Assembly: GCF_040706615.1 (NCBI RefSeq)
Contig: NZ_JAPDRF010000005.1
Span: 124,001-188,000, forward strand
Source of the DNA: Lentisalinibacter sediminis
Lineage (GTDB): Bacteria; Pseudomonadota; Gammaproteobacteria; Steroidobacterales; Woeseiaceae
Reading direction: 5' to 3'
Length of the DNA: 64,000 nt
In this document: positions 25,571-34,531 of the stretch, in pieces
Position numbering within the stretch: position 1 is the first letter of the stretch
How the letters are laid out: the number at the start of each line of letters is the position of its first letter
Translations under genes and position numbers: made by a program
Notes under the pieces: model-generated
Told to the model about the DNA's origin: nothing
Databases searched by the model: none
The model's input: the letters and a program-made list of their open reading frames with translations, nothing else

Positions 25571-26350
25571 TCACCCGGGACCGGCCCTCAGCGACTCCAG
25601 GAATGCCGCCGGGTCGTCACCCTGCTCCAGCACCTCGACCAGCGCGGACCCGACGATGACGCCGTCGGCATGCCGGCCGACCTCGGCCACCTGTTCAGCG
25701 GTGCGGATGCCGAAACCTGCGCAAACCGGCAGCTCGGCGGCGTCACGCACCCGGTCCAGGTAGGCGCTGGTGTCCGCCGGCAGGGCAGCACCGCCGCCGG
25801 TGATGCCGCGCATGGTCACGGCGTAGACGAAGCCCCGGCTCGCGTCGCACAGGCGGGCCAGCCTGGCCTCCGGCGTCGCCGGTGTGACCAGCTGTACGAG
25901 GGCGAGACCCGCCTCCTCCAGCGGTGCCCCGAATTCCCGGCTCTCCTCCCAGGGCAGGTCCGGCACGATGAAGCCGGCCACGCCGGCTTCCAGCGACCGG
26001 CTCGCGACCCGCCCGTAGCCGTAGGCGAGCAGCGGATTCAGGTAGGACATGAGGATGACCGGTGCTTCGATGCGGTCCCGGGCCTCCTCCAGGCGGTCGA
26101 AGATCCAGGTGAGGCTGACGCCCTGCTCCAGCGCGCTGCGGCTGGAGCGCTGGATGGTCATCCCGTCGGCCATCGGGTCGGAGAAGGGCACACCCACCTC
26201 CACGACGTCGCCAACGGCGGCGATCGTGGCGAGATCATCCGCGAAACGGTCGGCTTTGGGGTAGCCCGCGGTCAGGAACGGCACCAGGCCGACGCGCCCC
26301 GCCGCCTTCGCCTCGCGGAGCGCCCGGGTGATGGTCTCATGCGGCTGCAT
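25571..26350 (-). CDS. trpA: Tryptophan synthase alpha subunit
   Basis: This 259-residue TIM-barrel enzyme cleaves indole-3-glycerol phosphate to indole and glyceraldehyde 3-phosphate. The catalytic region GDVVEVGVPFSDPMADG contains both active-site acids (equivalents of Glu49 and Asp60 of E. coli). Its start lies 14 bases inside trpB. Confidence 0.97.
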   Translation of the reverse strand: MQPHETITRALREAKAAGRVGLVPFLTAGYPKADRFADDLATIAAVGDVVEVGVPFSDPMADGMTIQRSSRSALEQGVSLTWIFDRLEEARDRIEAPVILMSYLNPLLAYGYGRVASRSLEAGVAGFIVPDLPWEESREFGAPLEEAGLALVQLVTPATPEARLARLCDASRGFVYAVTMRGITGGGAALPADTSAYLDRVRDAAELPVCAGFGIRTAEQVAEVGRHADGVIVGSALVEVLEQGDDPAAFLESLRAGPG

Positions 26351-27602
26351 CGCGGCTTCCTCCGATCGGATACTGGGTGAGCGTGGGCATGTCCTTGTCT
26401 CCGCGGCCCGAATTGCCGATCAGGATGCGGGCGCCGGGGTGGCTTGCCGCCCACTTGCGGGCGGCTGCGAAGGCATGGGCGGTCTCGAGTGCCGTGAGGA
26501 TGCCCTCGGCGGCACAGAGTTCGGCCAGTGCGTCCAGTGCCTCGTCGTCGCTGGCGTTCTCGTACTCCACTCGGCCGATGGCCTGCAGGAAGGCGTGCTC
26601 CGGCCCCACGCCGGAGTAGTCGAGGCCCGCCGACACCGAGTGGGTCTCCTGCACCTGGCCGTTCTCGTCCTGCAGGATCATCGTGTAGCAGCCCTGCAGC
26701 ACGCCCGGCCGGCCGGTGGACAGCGTGGCCGAGTTCTCGCCCAGTCCGGTGCCCTTGCCACCGGCCTCGACGCCAATCAGCCGCACGTCCTCGTCGCCGA
26801 TGAAGGGGTGGAACAGGCCGATGGCGTTGGAGCCGCCGCCGACGCAGGCGAAGACCGCGTCGGGGAGCCCGCCGACCTCGATCATCTGCCGCCGCGCCTC
26901 CTGGCCGATGACCGCCTGCAGCTCGCGGACCAGGTAGGGGTAGGGATGCGGGCCCACCGCGGAGCCGAGCAGGTAGTAGATGCCCTCCGGGTCCGACACC
27001 CAGTGCCTGAGCGCCTCGTCGATGGCGGCGCGCAGCGTCTGGTCGCCGCTCTCCACCGGGCAGACCTCGGCGCCGAGCCGGCGCATGCGATCCACGTTGG
27101 GAGCCTGGCGCACGATGTCCACGGCGCCCATGTAGACGCGGCAGGGCAGCCCCACCCGGGCGCAGGCCGCGGCGGAGGCCACGCCGTGCTGCCCGGCGCC
27201 GGTCTCGGCGATCACCCGTTTGGCGCCGAGGCGTTTCGCCAGCAGCGCCTGGCCGATGGCGTTGTTGATCTTGTGCGCGCCCGTGTGCGCCAGGTCTTCG
27301 CGCTTCAGCCAGACCTCCGCACCCCAGGCCTCGCCAAGCCGGCGCGCGCCGGTCAGCGCCGTCGGCCGTCCCACCCACTCCCGGAGTTCCCGGCCGTAGT
27401 CGGCCTGAAAGTCCTCCCGGGGCAGAATCTCGCGGACGCCCTGCTCCAGTCGCTCCAGCGCCGGGACCAGGGTCTCCGGCACGTAGCGACCGCCAAATGG
27501 CCCGAAACGGCCGCGATCGTCGGGTAACTCCCTGCTGAGGAGCTTCTGCAGCAGGCCCGGTGCCTCGCTCGCTGCGATCAATTCGTTGATGGCTTCACTC
27601 AT
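26337..27602 (-). CDS. trpB: Tryptophan synthase beta subunit
   Basis: This 421-residue PLP enzyme joins indole and serine to tryptophan. The PLP-binding Lys111 is in HTGAHKINN, the phosphate loop is GGGSNAIG, and it has the TrpB1-type length that pairs with TrpA. The first 30 residues before GRFGPFGGRYVPETL are an N-terminal extension with no recognisable motif. It starts 6 bases after trpF and overlaps trpA. Confidence 0.97.
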   Translation of the reverse strand: MSEAINELIAASEAPGLLQKLLSRELPDDRGRFGPFGGRYVPETLVPALERLEQGVREILPREDFQADYGRELREWVGRPTALTGARRLGEAWGAEVWLKREDLAHTGAHKINNAIGQALLAKRLGAKRVIAETGAGQHGVASAAACARVGLPCRVYMGAVDIVRQAPNVDRMRRLGAEVCPVESGDQTLRAAIDEALRHWVSDPEGIYYLLGSAVGPHPYPYLVRELQAVIGQEARRQMIEVGGLPDAVFACVGGGSNAIGLFHPFIGDEDVRLIGVEAGGKGTGLGENSATLSTGRPGVLQGCYTMILQDENGQVQETHSVSAGLDYSGVGPEHAFLQAIGRVEYENASDDEALDALAELCAAEGILTALETAHAFAAARKWAASHPGARILIGNSGRGDKDMPTLTQYPIGGSRDAAA

Positions 27603-27608
27603 GTGGCC

Positions 27609-28247
27609 TCACTCATCCTGTGTTCTCGATCTCGACTCCGTTGCCCGCCGGTCCCATCGGCGGACCCGTTCCACGAAGGCGGCGATCCGGGCCGGGTCCT
27701 TGTAGCCCGGCGCCCGCTCCACGCCGCTGGAAACGTCCACGCCCCAGGGTGCGACGGCGGCCAGCGCCTCCTCCACGTTGTCCGGCGACAGGCCGCCGGC
27801 CAGCACCAGCTCGGCCCGCGGCGCGAGTGCCGCGGCCGCCGACCAGTCGGCCCGCTGCCCGGTGCCGCTGCGCGCTCCCTCGAAGAGAAAACGTGCGGGT
27901 ATCTCCGTCGAACGCGACGTCAAACCTGCGTTATCGTCTCTGTAAACCGGTAGCCGGGCGCAAGCGTCGGGCAGCTCCAGCGTCGCGAAGTCCGCCGCAT
28001 CCGTCTGCAGCCAGTCGGGGGCGAACCCGTCCCGCACCGCGGCCCACTCGTCGGGGCCGGGATGCCGCATCACGGCGACCCGAACCACCCGCCGGTCCAG
28101 CCCCTCGCACAGCCGCCGGGCTTCGCCCGGCAACACGCGGCGCGGCGATTCGGCGAACACGAAGCCCACCGCGTCGGCGCCTGCCTCGGCAGCTGCCTGC
28201 ACAGCCTCGCGGCTGCTCAGTCCGCAGATCTTGACCCAGGTGCTCAC
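27609..28247 (-). CDS. trpF: Phosphoribosylanthranilate isomerase
   Basis: This 212-residue enzyme converts phosphoribosylanthranilate to CdRP. It has VKICGLSSREAVQAA at the start (catalytic Cys), a second acid in the VLAGGLSPDNV region and the GVDVSSGVE phosphate loop. The start is GTG at 28247; the open frame continues back through trpC without homology. It is a separate gene from trpC, unlike the fusion in E. coli. Confidence 0.95.
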   Translation of the reverse strand: MSTWVKICGLSSREAVQAAAEAGADAVGFVFAESPRRVLPGEARRLCEGLDRRVVRVAVMRHPGPDEWAAVRDGFAPDWLQTDAADFATLELPDACARLPVYRDDNAGLTSRSTEIPARFLFEGARSGTGQRADWSAAAALAPRAELVLAGGLSPDNVEEALAAVAPWGVDVSSGVERAPGYKDPARIAAFVERVRRWDRRATESRSRTQDE

Positions 28248-28272
28248 GCGCTCTCGCTTATTCCTGCAATGC

Positions 28273-29121
28273 TCATTCGCCCAGCGCCGCGCGTCCGGCG
28301 TCGCGCATGGTGCGCACCAGCTGCCCGGGCCTGCGGTCCTGCATGAGCGCGGTGCCGACCAGCGCGAGGCGATAGCCGGCCGTGGCCAGCCGCACCGCAT
28401 CGGCCGGCACCTGCAAACCACTCTCGGCCACCGCCGGCGCCGCGTGGGGCAGCAGGGGTGCCAGCGCCTCCAGCCGGCTGTCGTCCACCTCCAGGGTGCG
28501 CAGGTCACGACTGTTGACCCCGATGAGCAGGCGCCCGTCGTTGCCGCGCTCGTGGAAGCGAGGCTCGTCGAGCAGCCTGCGGCAGCGCTCCAGCTCGCCG
28601 GCATCGAAGCACTCCAGCAGCACAAAAAGCTGCAAATCCTCCGCGAGGTCGAGCATGTCGGCGAGGACTTCGTCGTCGAGCAGCGCGGCGATCAGCAGCA
28701 CGCCACCCGCACCGGCCGCCCGCGCCTCCAGCAACTGGTAGGCATCCACCAGGAAATCCTTGCACATGGCCGGGATGCTCCGCGGCGCCAGGGCCGCCGC
28801 CACACGCGCGAGGTGCTCGAGGTCGCCGCCGAAGCGGGACGGTTCGGTCAGCACGGACACCGCTGCGGCGCCGCCCTCGGCATAGATCTCCGCGCGGGCG
28901 GCGTCGTCGTGGACGGCGCCGCCCGGGTCCACGCCCAGCGCGCCGTCCCGGGGCGAGCGATGTTTGATCTCGGCGATGATGTCGAAACGGTCGAGCGCCA
29001 GACCCGGGGGTGATTCACCGTCGGCGATGCGCTGGCGCAGTTCATCGGCGGGGTGCTCCCGCCGCGCCGCTTCGCAGCGCAGGCGGCTCGCCGCCGCCAT
29101 CTCGCGCAGGAAATCGGCCAT
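28273..29121 (-). CDS. trpC: Indole-3-glycerol phosphate synthase
   Basis: This 282-residue enzyme closes the indole ring. It has EIKHRSPRDGAL (catalytic Lys), CKDFLVDAYQLLEARAAGA, GVNSRDLRTLEVD and the AESGLQVPADA region with the second catalytic residues. It lies three bases after trpD and 25 before trpF. Confidence 0.96.
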   Translation of the reverse strand: MADFLREMAAASRLRCEAARREHPADELRQRIADGESPPGLALDRFDIIAEIKHRSPRDGALGVDPGGAVHDDAARAEIYAEGGAAAVSVLTEPSRFGGDLEHLARVAAALAPRSIPAMCKDFLVDAYQLLEARAAGAGGVLLIAALLDDEVLADMLDLAEDLQLFVLLECFDAGELERCRRLLDEPRFHERGNDGRLLIGVNSRDLRTLEVDDSRLEALAPLLPHAAPAVAESGLQVPADAVRLATAGYRLALVGTALMQDRRPGQLVRTMRDAGRAALGE

Positions 29122-29124
29122 GGC

Positions 29125-30144
29125 TCAGCCCCCGAAGCCCTGCAGGCCGTCCAGTACCCGCGCCGCGCGGCCTTCGTCCAGGGCCGCGGCGGCGATGGCC
29201 ACGCCCTCCCCGGGGCCGGCGGCCTCGCCCGTTACCTCCAGCACCAGCGAGGCGCCGAGCAGCAGCGCGTCCCGGTGGGGGCCGCGGTCCTCGCCGGAGA
29301 ACACGTCGCGGATGGCGGCAGCATTCACCACGGCATCGCCTCCGGCCAGGTCTTCGGGGCTACAGCGTGCGAGGCCGTAGTCCTCGGGCCGCCGACGGGT
29401 CTCCGTAATGCGGCCGGGGCTGACGTCCAGCAGCAGGAACTCGCCGCAGGGGGTGGCTTCGTCCCAGCCCGGCTCGCCATGCACCACGAAGGCGCGCTCG
29501 ATCTCCATACCCGCCAGCGTCGCGGCCATGAGCTGCGCCGCCTCCTCGCTGAAGGCGCCGATGAGCTGATAGGGCGGAGACGCCGGATTGGCCAGCGGCC
29601 CGAGCAGATTGAACACCGTGCGCACGCCCATGGCGCCGCGGATGGGGGCGATGGCCTTCATGGCCGGATGGTAGTAGGGAGCGAACAGGAAGGTGAAACC
29701 GGTCGCCTCCAGGCACTCCACCGCCGCTTTCTCGTCCAGCGGCAACGTGAGGCCGAGGGTTTCCAGGACGTCGGCGCTACCGCAACGCGACGACACCGAG
29801 CGATTGCCGTGCTTCACCACCCGGGCGCCGCAGGCGGCCGCGAGCAGGCCGGTGCCGGTGGACAGGTTCAGGCTGCCCGAGCCGTCGCCGCCGGTGCCGA
29901 CCGTATCCACGGTGGGTGCACCGGGCGGTATGCCCGGGTCCCGGGCCAACTCGCGCATGGCGGCGGCGAATCCCCGGATCTCCTCCGCGGTCTCTCCCTT
30001 GGCGCGCAGGCCGGCCAGCAGGGCGCCGGCCAGCGCCTGGGGATACGCGTCCTCCGCCAGAGAATGCATCAGCCCGTGGGCCTCCTGCTCCGAGAGGTGC
30101 TCGCCTTCGAGCAGGCGGTCCAGCAATCGGCTGCCCTTGCTCAA
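29125..30144 (-). CDS. trpD: Anthranilate phosphoribosyltransferase
   Basis: This 339-residue enzyme transfers phosphoribose from PRPP to anthranilate. It has TVDTVGTGGDGSGSLNLST, VKHGNRSVSSRCGSADVLE and FAPYYHPAMKAIAPIR. The full family N-terminus needs translation from TTG at 30144, whose last two bases are the first two of the trpG stop codon (TTGA). The next ATG, 25 codons in, would remove the first helix of the N-terminal domain. Confidence 0.95.
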   Translation of the reverse strand: MSKGSRLLDRLLEGEHLSEQEAHGLMHSLAEDAYPQALAGALLAGLRAKGETAEEIRGFAAAMRELARDPGIPPGAPTVDTVGTGGDGSGSLNLSTGTGLLAAACGARVVKHGNRSVSSRCGSADVLETLGLTLPLDEKAAVECLEATGFTFLFAPYYHPAMKAIAPIRGAMGVRTVFNLLGPLANPASPPYQLIGAFSEEAAQLMAATLAGMEIERAFVVHGEPGWDEATPCGEFLLLDVSPGRITETRRRPEDYGLARCSPEDLAGGDAVVNAAAIRDVFSGEDRGPHRDALLLGASLVLEVTGEAAGPGEGVAIAAAALDEGRAARVLDGLQGFGG

Positions 30145-30770
30145 TGCTCCGCTCCCGGCTGCTGTTCGATGAAATTGCGCATCAGGTCGTCGCCCTCCGG
30201 TGTCAGCACGCTCTCGGGATGGAACTGTACGCCCTCCAGCGGCAGCTCCCGGTGGCGCACGCCCATGATCTCGTCCTGCTCGGTGCGGGCCGTTACGAGC
30301 AGCGCGTCGGGAACGGTGTCCGCCTCGGCGCACAGGGAATGATAGCGGCCGGCCTCGAAAGGCTGCGGGAGGCCGCGGTAGACACCCAGGCCGTCGTGGC
30401 TGACCGCCGAAGTCTTGCCGTGCATCAGACGGCCTGCGCGAACGATGCGGCCGCCGAAATGCTGCACCAGGCACTGATGACCGAGACACACGCCGAGCAC
30501 GGGCACCCGGCGCTCGAAGGCGGCGATCATGGCCAGCGAGACACCCGCATCCTCCGGCCGGCCCGGCCCCGGCGAGATCACCAGGTGAGTCGGCTCGAGC
30601 GCCAGCCCCTCCTCCACGGTGATGCAGTCGTTGCGATAGACGTGCACGTCGGCGCCCAGCGCCGCGAAGGCCTGCACCAGGTTGTAGGTGAAGGAGTCGT
30701 AGTTGTCGATGAGCAGGATGCTCGCCACGGCCTGCCCGTCACTGCCGTCAGCTATGCCCTTGACCAGCAT
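30141..30770 (-). CDS. trpG: Anthranilate synthase glutaminase component
   Basis: This 209-residue class I amidotransferase provides ammonia to TrpE. The catalytic Cys is in PVLGVCLGHQCL and the His-Glu pair in VQFHPES. It starts at ATG 30770 behind a strong GGAGGGG, giving 17 residues before the usual ILLIDNYDSFTYN; an internal GTG at 30728 would restore typical length but has a poor site. The stop overlaps the trpD start. Confidence 0.95.
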   Translation of the reverse strand: MLVKGIADGSDGQAVASILLIDNYDSFTYNLVQAFAALGADVHVYRNDCITVEEGLALEPTHLVISPGPGRPEDAGVSLAMIAAFERRVPVLGVCLGHQCLVQHFGGRIVRAGRLMHGKTSAVSHDGLGVYRGLPQPFEAGRYHSLCAEADTVPDALLVTARTEQDEIMGVRHRELPLEGVQFHPESVLTPEGDDLMRNFIEQQPGAEH

Positions 30771-30772
30771 GA

Positions 30773-32206
30773 CTAGAGCCCCTCCTTCGCCATATCCAGT
30801 GCCCGGCGGAGTATGGCGCTCTTCGCCATCACCTCGTCGTACTCCCGCGCCGGCACGCTGTCGGCCACCAGGCCCGCGCCCGCCTGGAAGCGGTACTCAC
30901 CGTCGCGGAACACCATCGTGCGGATCGTGATGGCCTGGTCCATGTCGCCACCATGGCCGAAATAGCCGACCGTGCCCGCGTACAGGCCGCGGCCCACCGG
31001 CTCCATGGCGTCGATGATCTCCATGGCGCGGACCTTCGGCGCGCCCACCAGCGTGCCCGCCGGGAAGGCGGCGGCGAACAGGTCGAACGCATCGCGGCCC
31101 TCCGCCAGCGTCCCCTGCACGCCGCTGACGATGTGCATGACGTGACTGTAGCGCTCGATGGAGAGGTAGGGGTCCACGTGTACGCTGCCGGCCTCAGCCA
31201 CGCGACCGAGATCGTTGCGGGCAAGATCCACCAGCATCACGTGTTCGGCGATCTCCTTGGGGTCGGCCAGCAGTCGCTGCTCGTTGGCCCGGTCCTCTGC
31301 CGTCGTCGCCCCGCGCGGCAGGGTACCCGCGATGGGTCTGAGGGAAGCCTGTCGGCCGTTCAGCCGCACCAGCGCCTCCGGCGACGAGCCCACCACCTGC
31401 AGGTCGCCGAGGTCCACGAAGAACAGATAGGGCGAGGGGTTCAGCAGCCGCAGCGCGCGGTAGGCCTCGAAGGGCGAGACCGTGGTGGCACCGGAGAAAC
31501 ACACCGACAGTACGATCTGGTAGATGTCGCCCGCGGCAATGTGCTCCTTGGCCTGCTCCACCGCCGCCATGTAGTCTTCCGGCGAGACGCTGGCGGTGGC
31601 ATCGTCCACCACGCGGCCGCCGGATCCGGCACCGCCGGCGTCCCGCACGACCCTGCGACCCTCACCCTCCTCACCCTGGGGCACGGCACCGCGCAGCCGA
31701 CCGATCACCTCCGCGCGCAGGGCCCGCCGCTCGGACTCGGAACCGGCGTGCAGCAGGGCGGCACGCCGGGTGAGATGGTCGAAGACCAGCAGCGACTCCG
31801 GCGCCACATAGGCGGCCAGCGGCATGCCCTCCTGGGCCGGCGGGCCGTCCGGAAGGCGTTCGAACCAACGCACCAGGTCGTAGCCGGAGACGCCGACCAG
31901 CCCGCCCGTGAACGGCAGTTCTTCGGCCTCCGGCGCGAGCCGGGGCACGCCGGCCAGTGCCTGGCGCAGGCTGTCCAGCAGTTCGTCCCGACCCCGGGGC
32001 AGCGGACGCGACTCGCCGTCCACCCGGAAACCGTCGGCATCCAGCCGCACCTCGCGGCCCGGCCCGAAACCGAGGAAGGAATAGCGCGCCAGGCGCTCTC
32101 CTCCCTCGACGCTCTCGAGCAGGAAACGCGGGCCGAGATCCGCCAGCTTCAGCCAGGCCGATACCGGCGTGTCCAGGTCGGCGGTTATGTCGAACGGGCC
32201 CTGCAT
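30773..32206 (-). CDS. trpE: Anthranilate synthase component I
   Basis: This 477-residue enzyme converts chorismate to anthranilate using ammonia from TrpG. The N-terminal LLES motif (29-32), which binds tryptophan for feedback inhibition, is intact. The chorismate-binding core has IAGTLPRGAT, NEQRLLADPKE and GRGLYAGTVGYFG. I chose ATG 32206, preceded by GGGAG; a further upstream ATG would run into the attenuator T tract. trpG follows after two bases. Confidence 0.95.
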   Translation of the reverse strand: MQGPFDITADLDTPVSAWLKLADLGPRFLLESVEGGERLARYSFLGFGPGREVRLDADGFRVDGESRPLPRGRDELLDSLRQALAGVPRLAPEAEELPFTGGLVGVSGYDLVRWFERLPDGPPAQEGMPLAAYVAPESLLVFDHLTRRAALLHAGSESERRALRAEVIGRLRGAVPQGEEGEGRRVVRDAGGAGSGGRVVDDATASVSPEDYMAAVEQAKEHIAAGDIYQIVLSVCFSGATTVSPFEAYRALRLLNPSPYLFFVDLGDLQVVGSSPEALVRLNGRQASLRPIAGTLPRGATTAEDRANEQRLLADPKEIAEHVMLVDLARNDLGRVAEAGSVHVDPYLSIERYSHVMHIVSGVQGTLAEGRDAFDLFAAAFPAGTLVGAPKVRAMEIIDAMEPVGRGLYAGTVGYFGHGGDMDQAITIRTMVFRDGEYRFQAGAGLVADSVPAREYDEVMAKSAILRRALDMAKEGL

Positions 32207-32240
32207 GTCTGTCCCGGTCTCCCTTGGTGAGTCTCGCGTC

Positions 32241-32281
32241 AAAAAAAAACCCATCCCCACGGTGCTGCGGAGATGGGTTTT
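32241..32281 (-). terminator. trp attenuator (intrinsic terminator before trpE)
   Basis: On the minus strand ACCCATCTCC pairs with GGGGATGGGT (10 bp, one G-T) around a 10-base loop, followed by nine T. Flanking A and T residues can lengthen the stem by about three pairs. It lies between the trpL stop codon and the trpE start, where a classical attenuator terminator belongs. Confidence 0.92.
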
Positions 32282-32302
32282 CGGTTGTCCTGTCTGGTGA
32301 AC

Positions 32303-32368
32303 GCTAGCCGGCTACCCTCTCCCGGAGAGGCCGCCACCACCGGATGCTGATTGCGTTCGGAGCGTTCA
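32303..32368 (-). CDS. trpL: trp operon leader peptide
   Basis: This 21-codon frame begins MNAPNAISIRWWRPL and contains tandem Trp codons 11 and 12 (32333-32338). It ends in TAG 22 bases before the attenuator hairpin. With the promoter upstream and the terminator downstream this is a classical ribosome-stalling attenuation leader. No Shine-Dalgarno sequence is apparent, which fits the short 5' end predicted from the promoter position. Confidence 0.88.
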
Positions 32369-32378
32369 TGACCGTCGG

Positions 32379-32407
32379 GAGTATCCACGGCCCCCGGCGG
32401 AGGGTCA
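32379..32407 (-). promoter_or_regulatory. trp operon promoter
   Basis: On the minus strand TTGACC (32402-32407) and GATACT (32379-32384) are separated by exactly 17 bases, a good sigma-70 promoter. Transcription should start near 32371-32373, only a few bases before the trpL ATG. No TrpR-like operator palindrome was recognised over the -10. Confidence 0.75.
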
Positions 32408-32431
32408 AGCGCCACGGGTTCCACACGGGCC

Positions 32432-34255
32432 TCACAGGCCGTACAGCAGCGGCAGCACCAGCGAGAAGCCGAGCCACATGATCAGCGTCAGCGGTATGCC
32501 CATCCGCAGGAAATCCGAGAATTTGTAGCCGCCGGCGCTCAGGATCAGCAGATTGGTCTGGTAGCCGATCGGCGTGGCATAGCTCATGTTGGCGCCGAAC
32601 AGCACCGCGAGCACGAACGGCAGCGGATCCGCGTTCAGCTGCTGGGCGATGCTGATGGCGATGGGCGTGCCGATCACCGCCGCGGCATTGTTGCTGACCA
32701 CGTTGGTCAGCACCGTCATGATCAGCATGAACGCGCTCAGGATGATCGGTATCGGCAGGGCGTCGGTGATGTCCACGAACTCGTGGGCGAGGTAATAGGC
32801 CATGCCGGTCTGCATCAGCGCGCCGCCGAGACCGAGGCTCGCGACAATGATCAGGATGACCGGGCGGCTCAGCGCATCGCTCACGTCGCGCCAGGTGAGG
32901 CAGTTCGCCACCAGCATCAGGCCGACGCCCGCCAGCGCGCTCACCGAGATCGGCAGCAGCCCGAATGCGGCCGTCAACACCACGAAAGCCATGATGGCCA
33001 GCGCCCGTTTGGCCCGATGCGTGTGTGGCAGCGAGGTCGTACCGTCCAGCACGAGCATGCTGCCGCTCGCCTTCAGCGTCTCGATCGCCGTGCGCGAGCC
33101 CTGTACCAGCAGTACGTCACCGGCGCGCAGACGCACCGAGCCGATGTCCGAGGTCAGCCGCGAGGCCGGCATGCGCGCCCGGTGCAGCGCCAGCGGCAGC
33201 AGGCCGCTGGACTGGGCGAAACGGGAGTCGGCCAGCGTGCGATGATGCAGGGGCGAGCCGCGGGTAACCACCACCTCAGCCAGCTGTTGCCCCTTCGAGT
33301 CCTCTCCGGTCTGCTCCTTGCCGCCCATCCCGTGCAGGGTGGCGCCCAGCTCCCGTTCGTACTCCTTCAGGTTGTCCGGCGTATCCTTCACGAACAACCG
33401 GTCGCCCGGCTGCAGCTTTACCGAGGGCAGCTTGGCGACGAACAGGGACTCGCTGCGCCGGATGCGGTCGACCCGCATGCGCCCGCCGGTGCGCGCCAGC
33501 ACCTCCGACAGGGTCTTGCCGGCGGCGAAGCTGCCCTCGTCCACGTGCAGCTGGGCGCTGAAGACCCGCGGCGAGGTGTCCTCCAGGGGCGGCACGCGCT
33601 CCGGCACAAGCCGCGGACCCACGAGCCAGAGGAACAGGATGCCGACGGCGCCGACAATCGCCACCGGCAGCGCGAAGTCGAACATGTCCAGGCGTGCCTG
33701 GCCCAGATCGGCCGCGATACCGACCACGAGCAGGTTGGTCGAGGTGCCGATGGTCGTGGCCATGCCGCCGAGGATGGTGGCGAAGCCCATCGGCATCAGC
33801 ACCCCGGACACCGGCACCTTCGAGCGCAGCGAGGCCGCCACCAGGATGGGCAGCAGCAGCACGACGATGGGCGTGTTGTTCAGGAAGGCGCTCAGCACCG
33901 CCCCGGCCACCAGGGTGAGCAACAGCGCGATCATCGGGCGGGCCGTCCAGGCCGCGGCAATCGCGCTCGCCAGCGGCTGCAGCGCGCCGGTGGTCTCCAG
34001 ACCCTTGCCGACGATCATGAGAGCACACACCGCCACCAGCGCCTCGTTGCCGAAAGCGCCGAAGAAATCGGCGGGACCGAGCAGCCGCGCGCCGTCGGAC
34101 GTGTAGGGGAAGATCTGGAACAAGAGTATGAGCACGACGAGGATGCCGAGGCTCGAACTCTCCAGGGGGATGTTGTCGCGCGTGAAGAGGATCAGCGCGA
34201 TCACGGTCAGCACGAGGACCGCTATGCCGTGGGCATCGGGCGTGAGTGTTTCCAA
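32432..34255 (-). CDS. SLC13-family transporter with two TrkA-C domains
   Basis: This is a 607-residue inner-membrane carrier of the SLC13/DASS (CitMHS-like) superfamily. Ten or more membrane helices flank a cytoplasmic region of about 205-390 that contains two RCK_C (TrkA-C) modules (SVKLQPGDRLFVKDTPDNL; SVRLRAGDVLLVQGS). Membrane motifs include AFLNNTPIVVLLLPIL, TTIGTSTNLLVVG, NVVSNNAAAVIGTP and GYQTNLLI, the paired hairpin motifs of this fold. Possible substrates are dicarboxylate or sulfate; sequence does not decide. It lies just upstream of the trp promoter on the same strand, with no terminator seen between. Confidence 0.88.
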   Translation of the reverse strand: METLTPDAHGIAVLVLTVIALILFTRDNIPLESSSLGILVVLILLFQIFPYTSDGARLLGPADFFGAFGNEALVAVCALMIVGKGLETTGALQPLASAIAAAWTARPMIALLLTLVAGAVLSAFLNNTPIVVLLLPILVAASLRSKVPVSGVLMPMGFATILGGMATTIGTSTNLLVVGIAADLGQARLDMFDFALPVAIVGAVGILFLWLVGPRLVPERVPPLEDTSPRVFSAQLHVDEGSFAAGKTLSEVLARTGGRMRVDRIRRSESLFVAKLPSVKLQPGDRLFVKDTPDNLKEYERELGATLHGMGGKEQTGEDSKGQQLAEVVVTRGSPLHHRTLADSRFAQSSGLLPLALHRARMPASRLTSDIGSVRLRAGDVLLVQGSRTAIETLKASGSMLVLDGTTSLPHTHRAKRALAIMAFVVLTAAFGLLPISVSALAGVGLMLVANCLTWRDVSDALSRPVILIIVASLGLGGALMQTGMAYYLAHEFVDITDALPIPIILSAFMLIMTVLTNVVSNNAAAVIGTPIAISIAQQLNADPLPFVLAVLFGANMSYATPIGYQTNLLILSAGGYKFSDFLRMGIPLTLIMWLGFSLVLPLLYGL

Positions 34256-34420
34256 ACCGTCCTCGCAACGTCAACCAGCAACGCGGCCACCCCGCCGGGG
34301 GATCGCCGAGTATACGGGAGCACCCCGGCGGCCGGACCGGGAGTTTCTCACATCAGCGATGCCGGCAGGGCCACCCCGGGCGGCCGCTGATGCGCCGCAG
34401 CATTCCCGCGCCGGCCGGAT

Positions 34421-34449
34421 TTGGGCCGCGATCGGGTTTCTGCTATGGT
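34421..34449 (+). promoter_or_regulatory. Possible promoter for the 34532 gene
   Basis: TTGGGC (34421-34426) and TATGGT (34444-34449) are 17 bases apart, and the -10 is extended by an upstream TG. The gene start is about 80 bases away. The rest of the gap 34256-34420 shows nothing distinctive. Confidence 0.4.
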
Positions 34450-34531
34450 CCCCGCGAGCCCGCCGCGGCGCACCACCGCTGCCCGGCCTTCGCCTGGCCA
34501 CCCTTGTGGCCGCCCCTTCAGGAGTCCGCCC

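Noticed and set aside
30728..30770. Internal GTG as the trpG start
   Set aside because: It gives the usual length, but the ATG at 30770 has a strong ribosome binding site exactly at the trpE stop.
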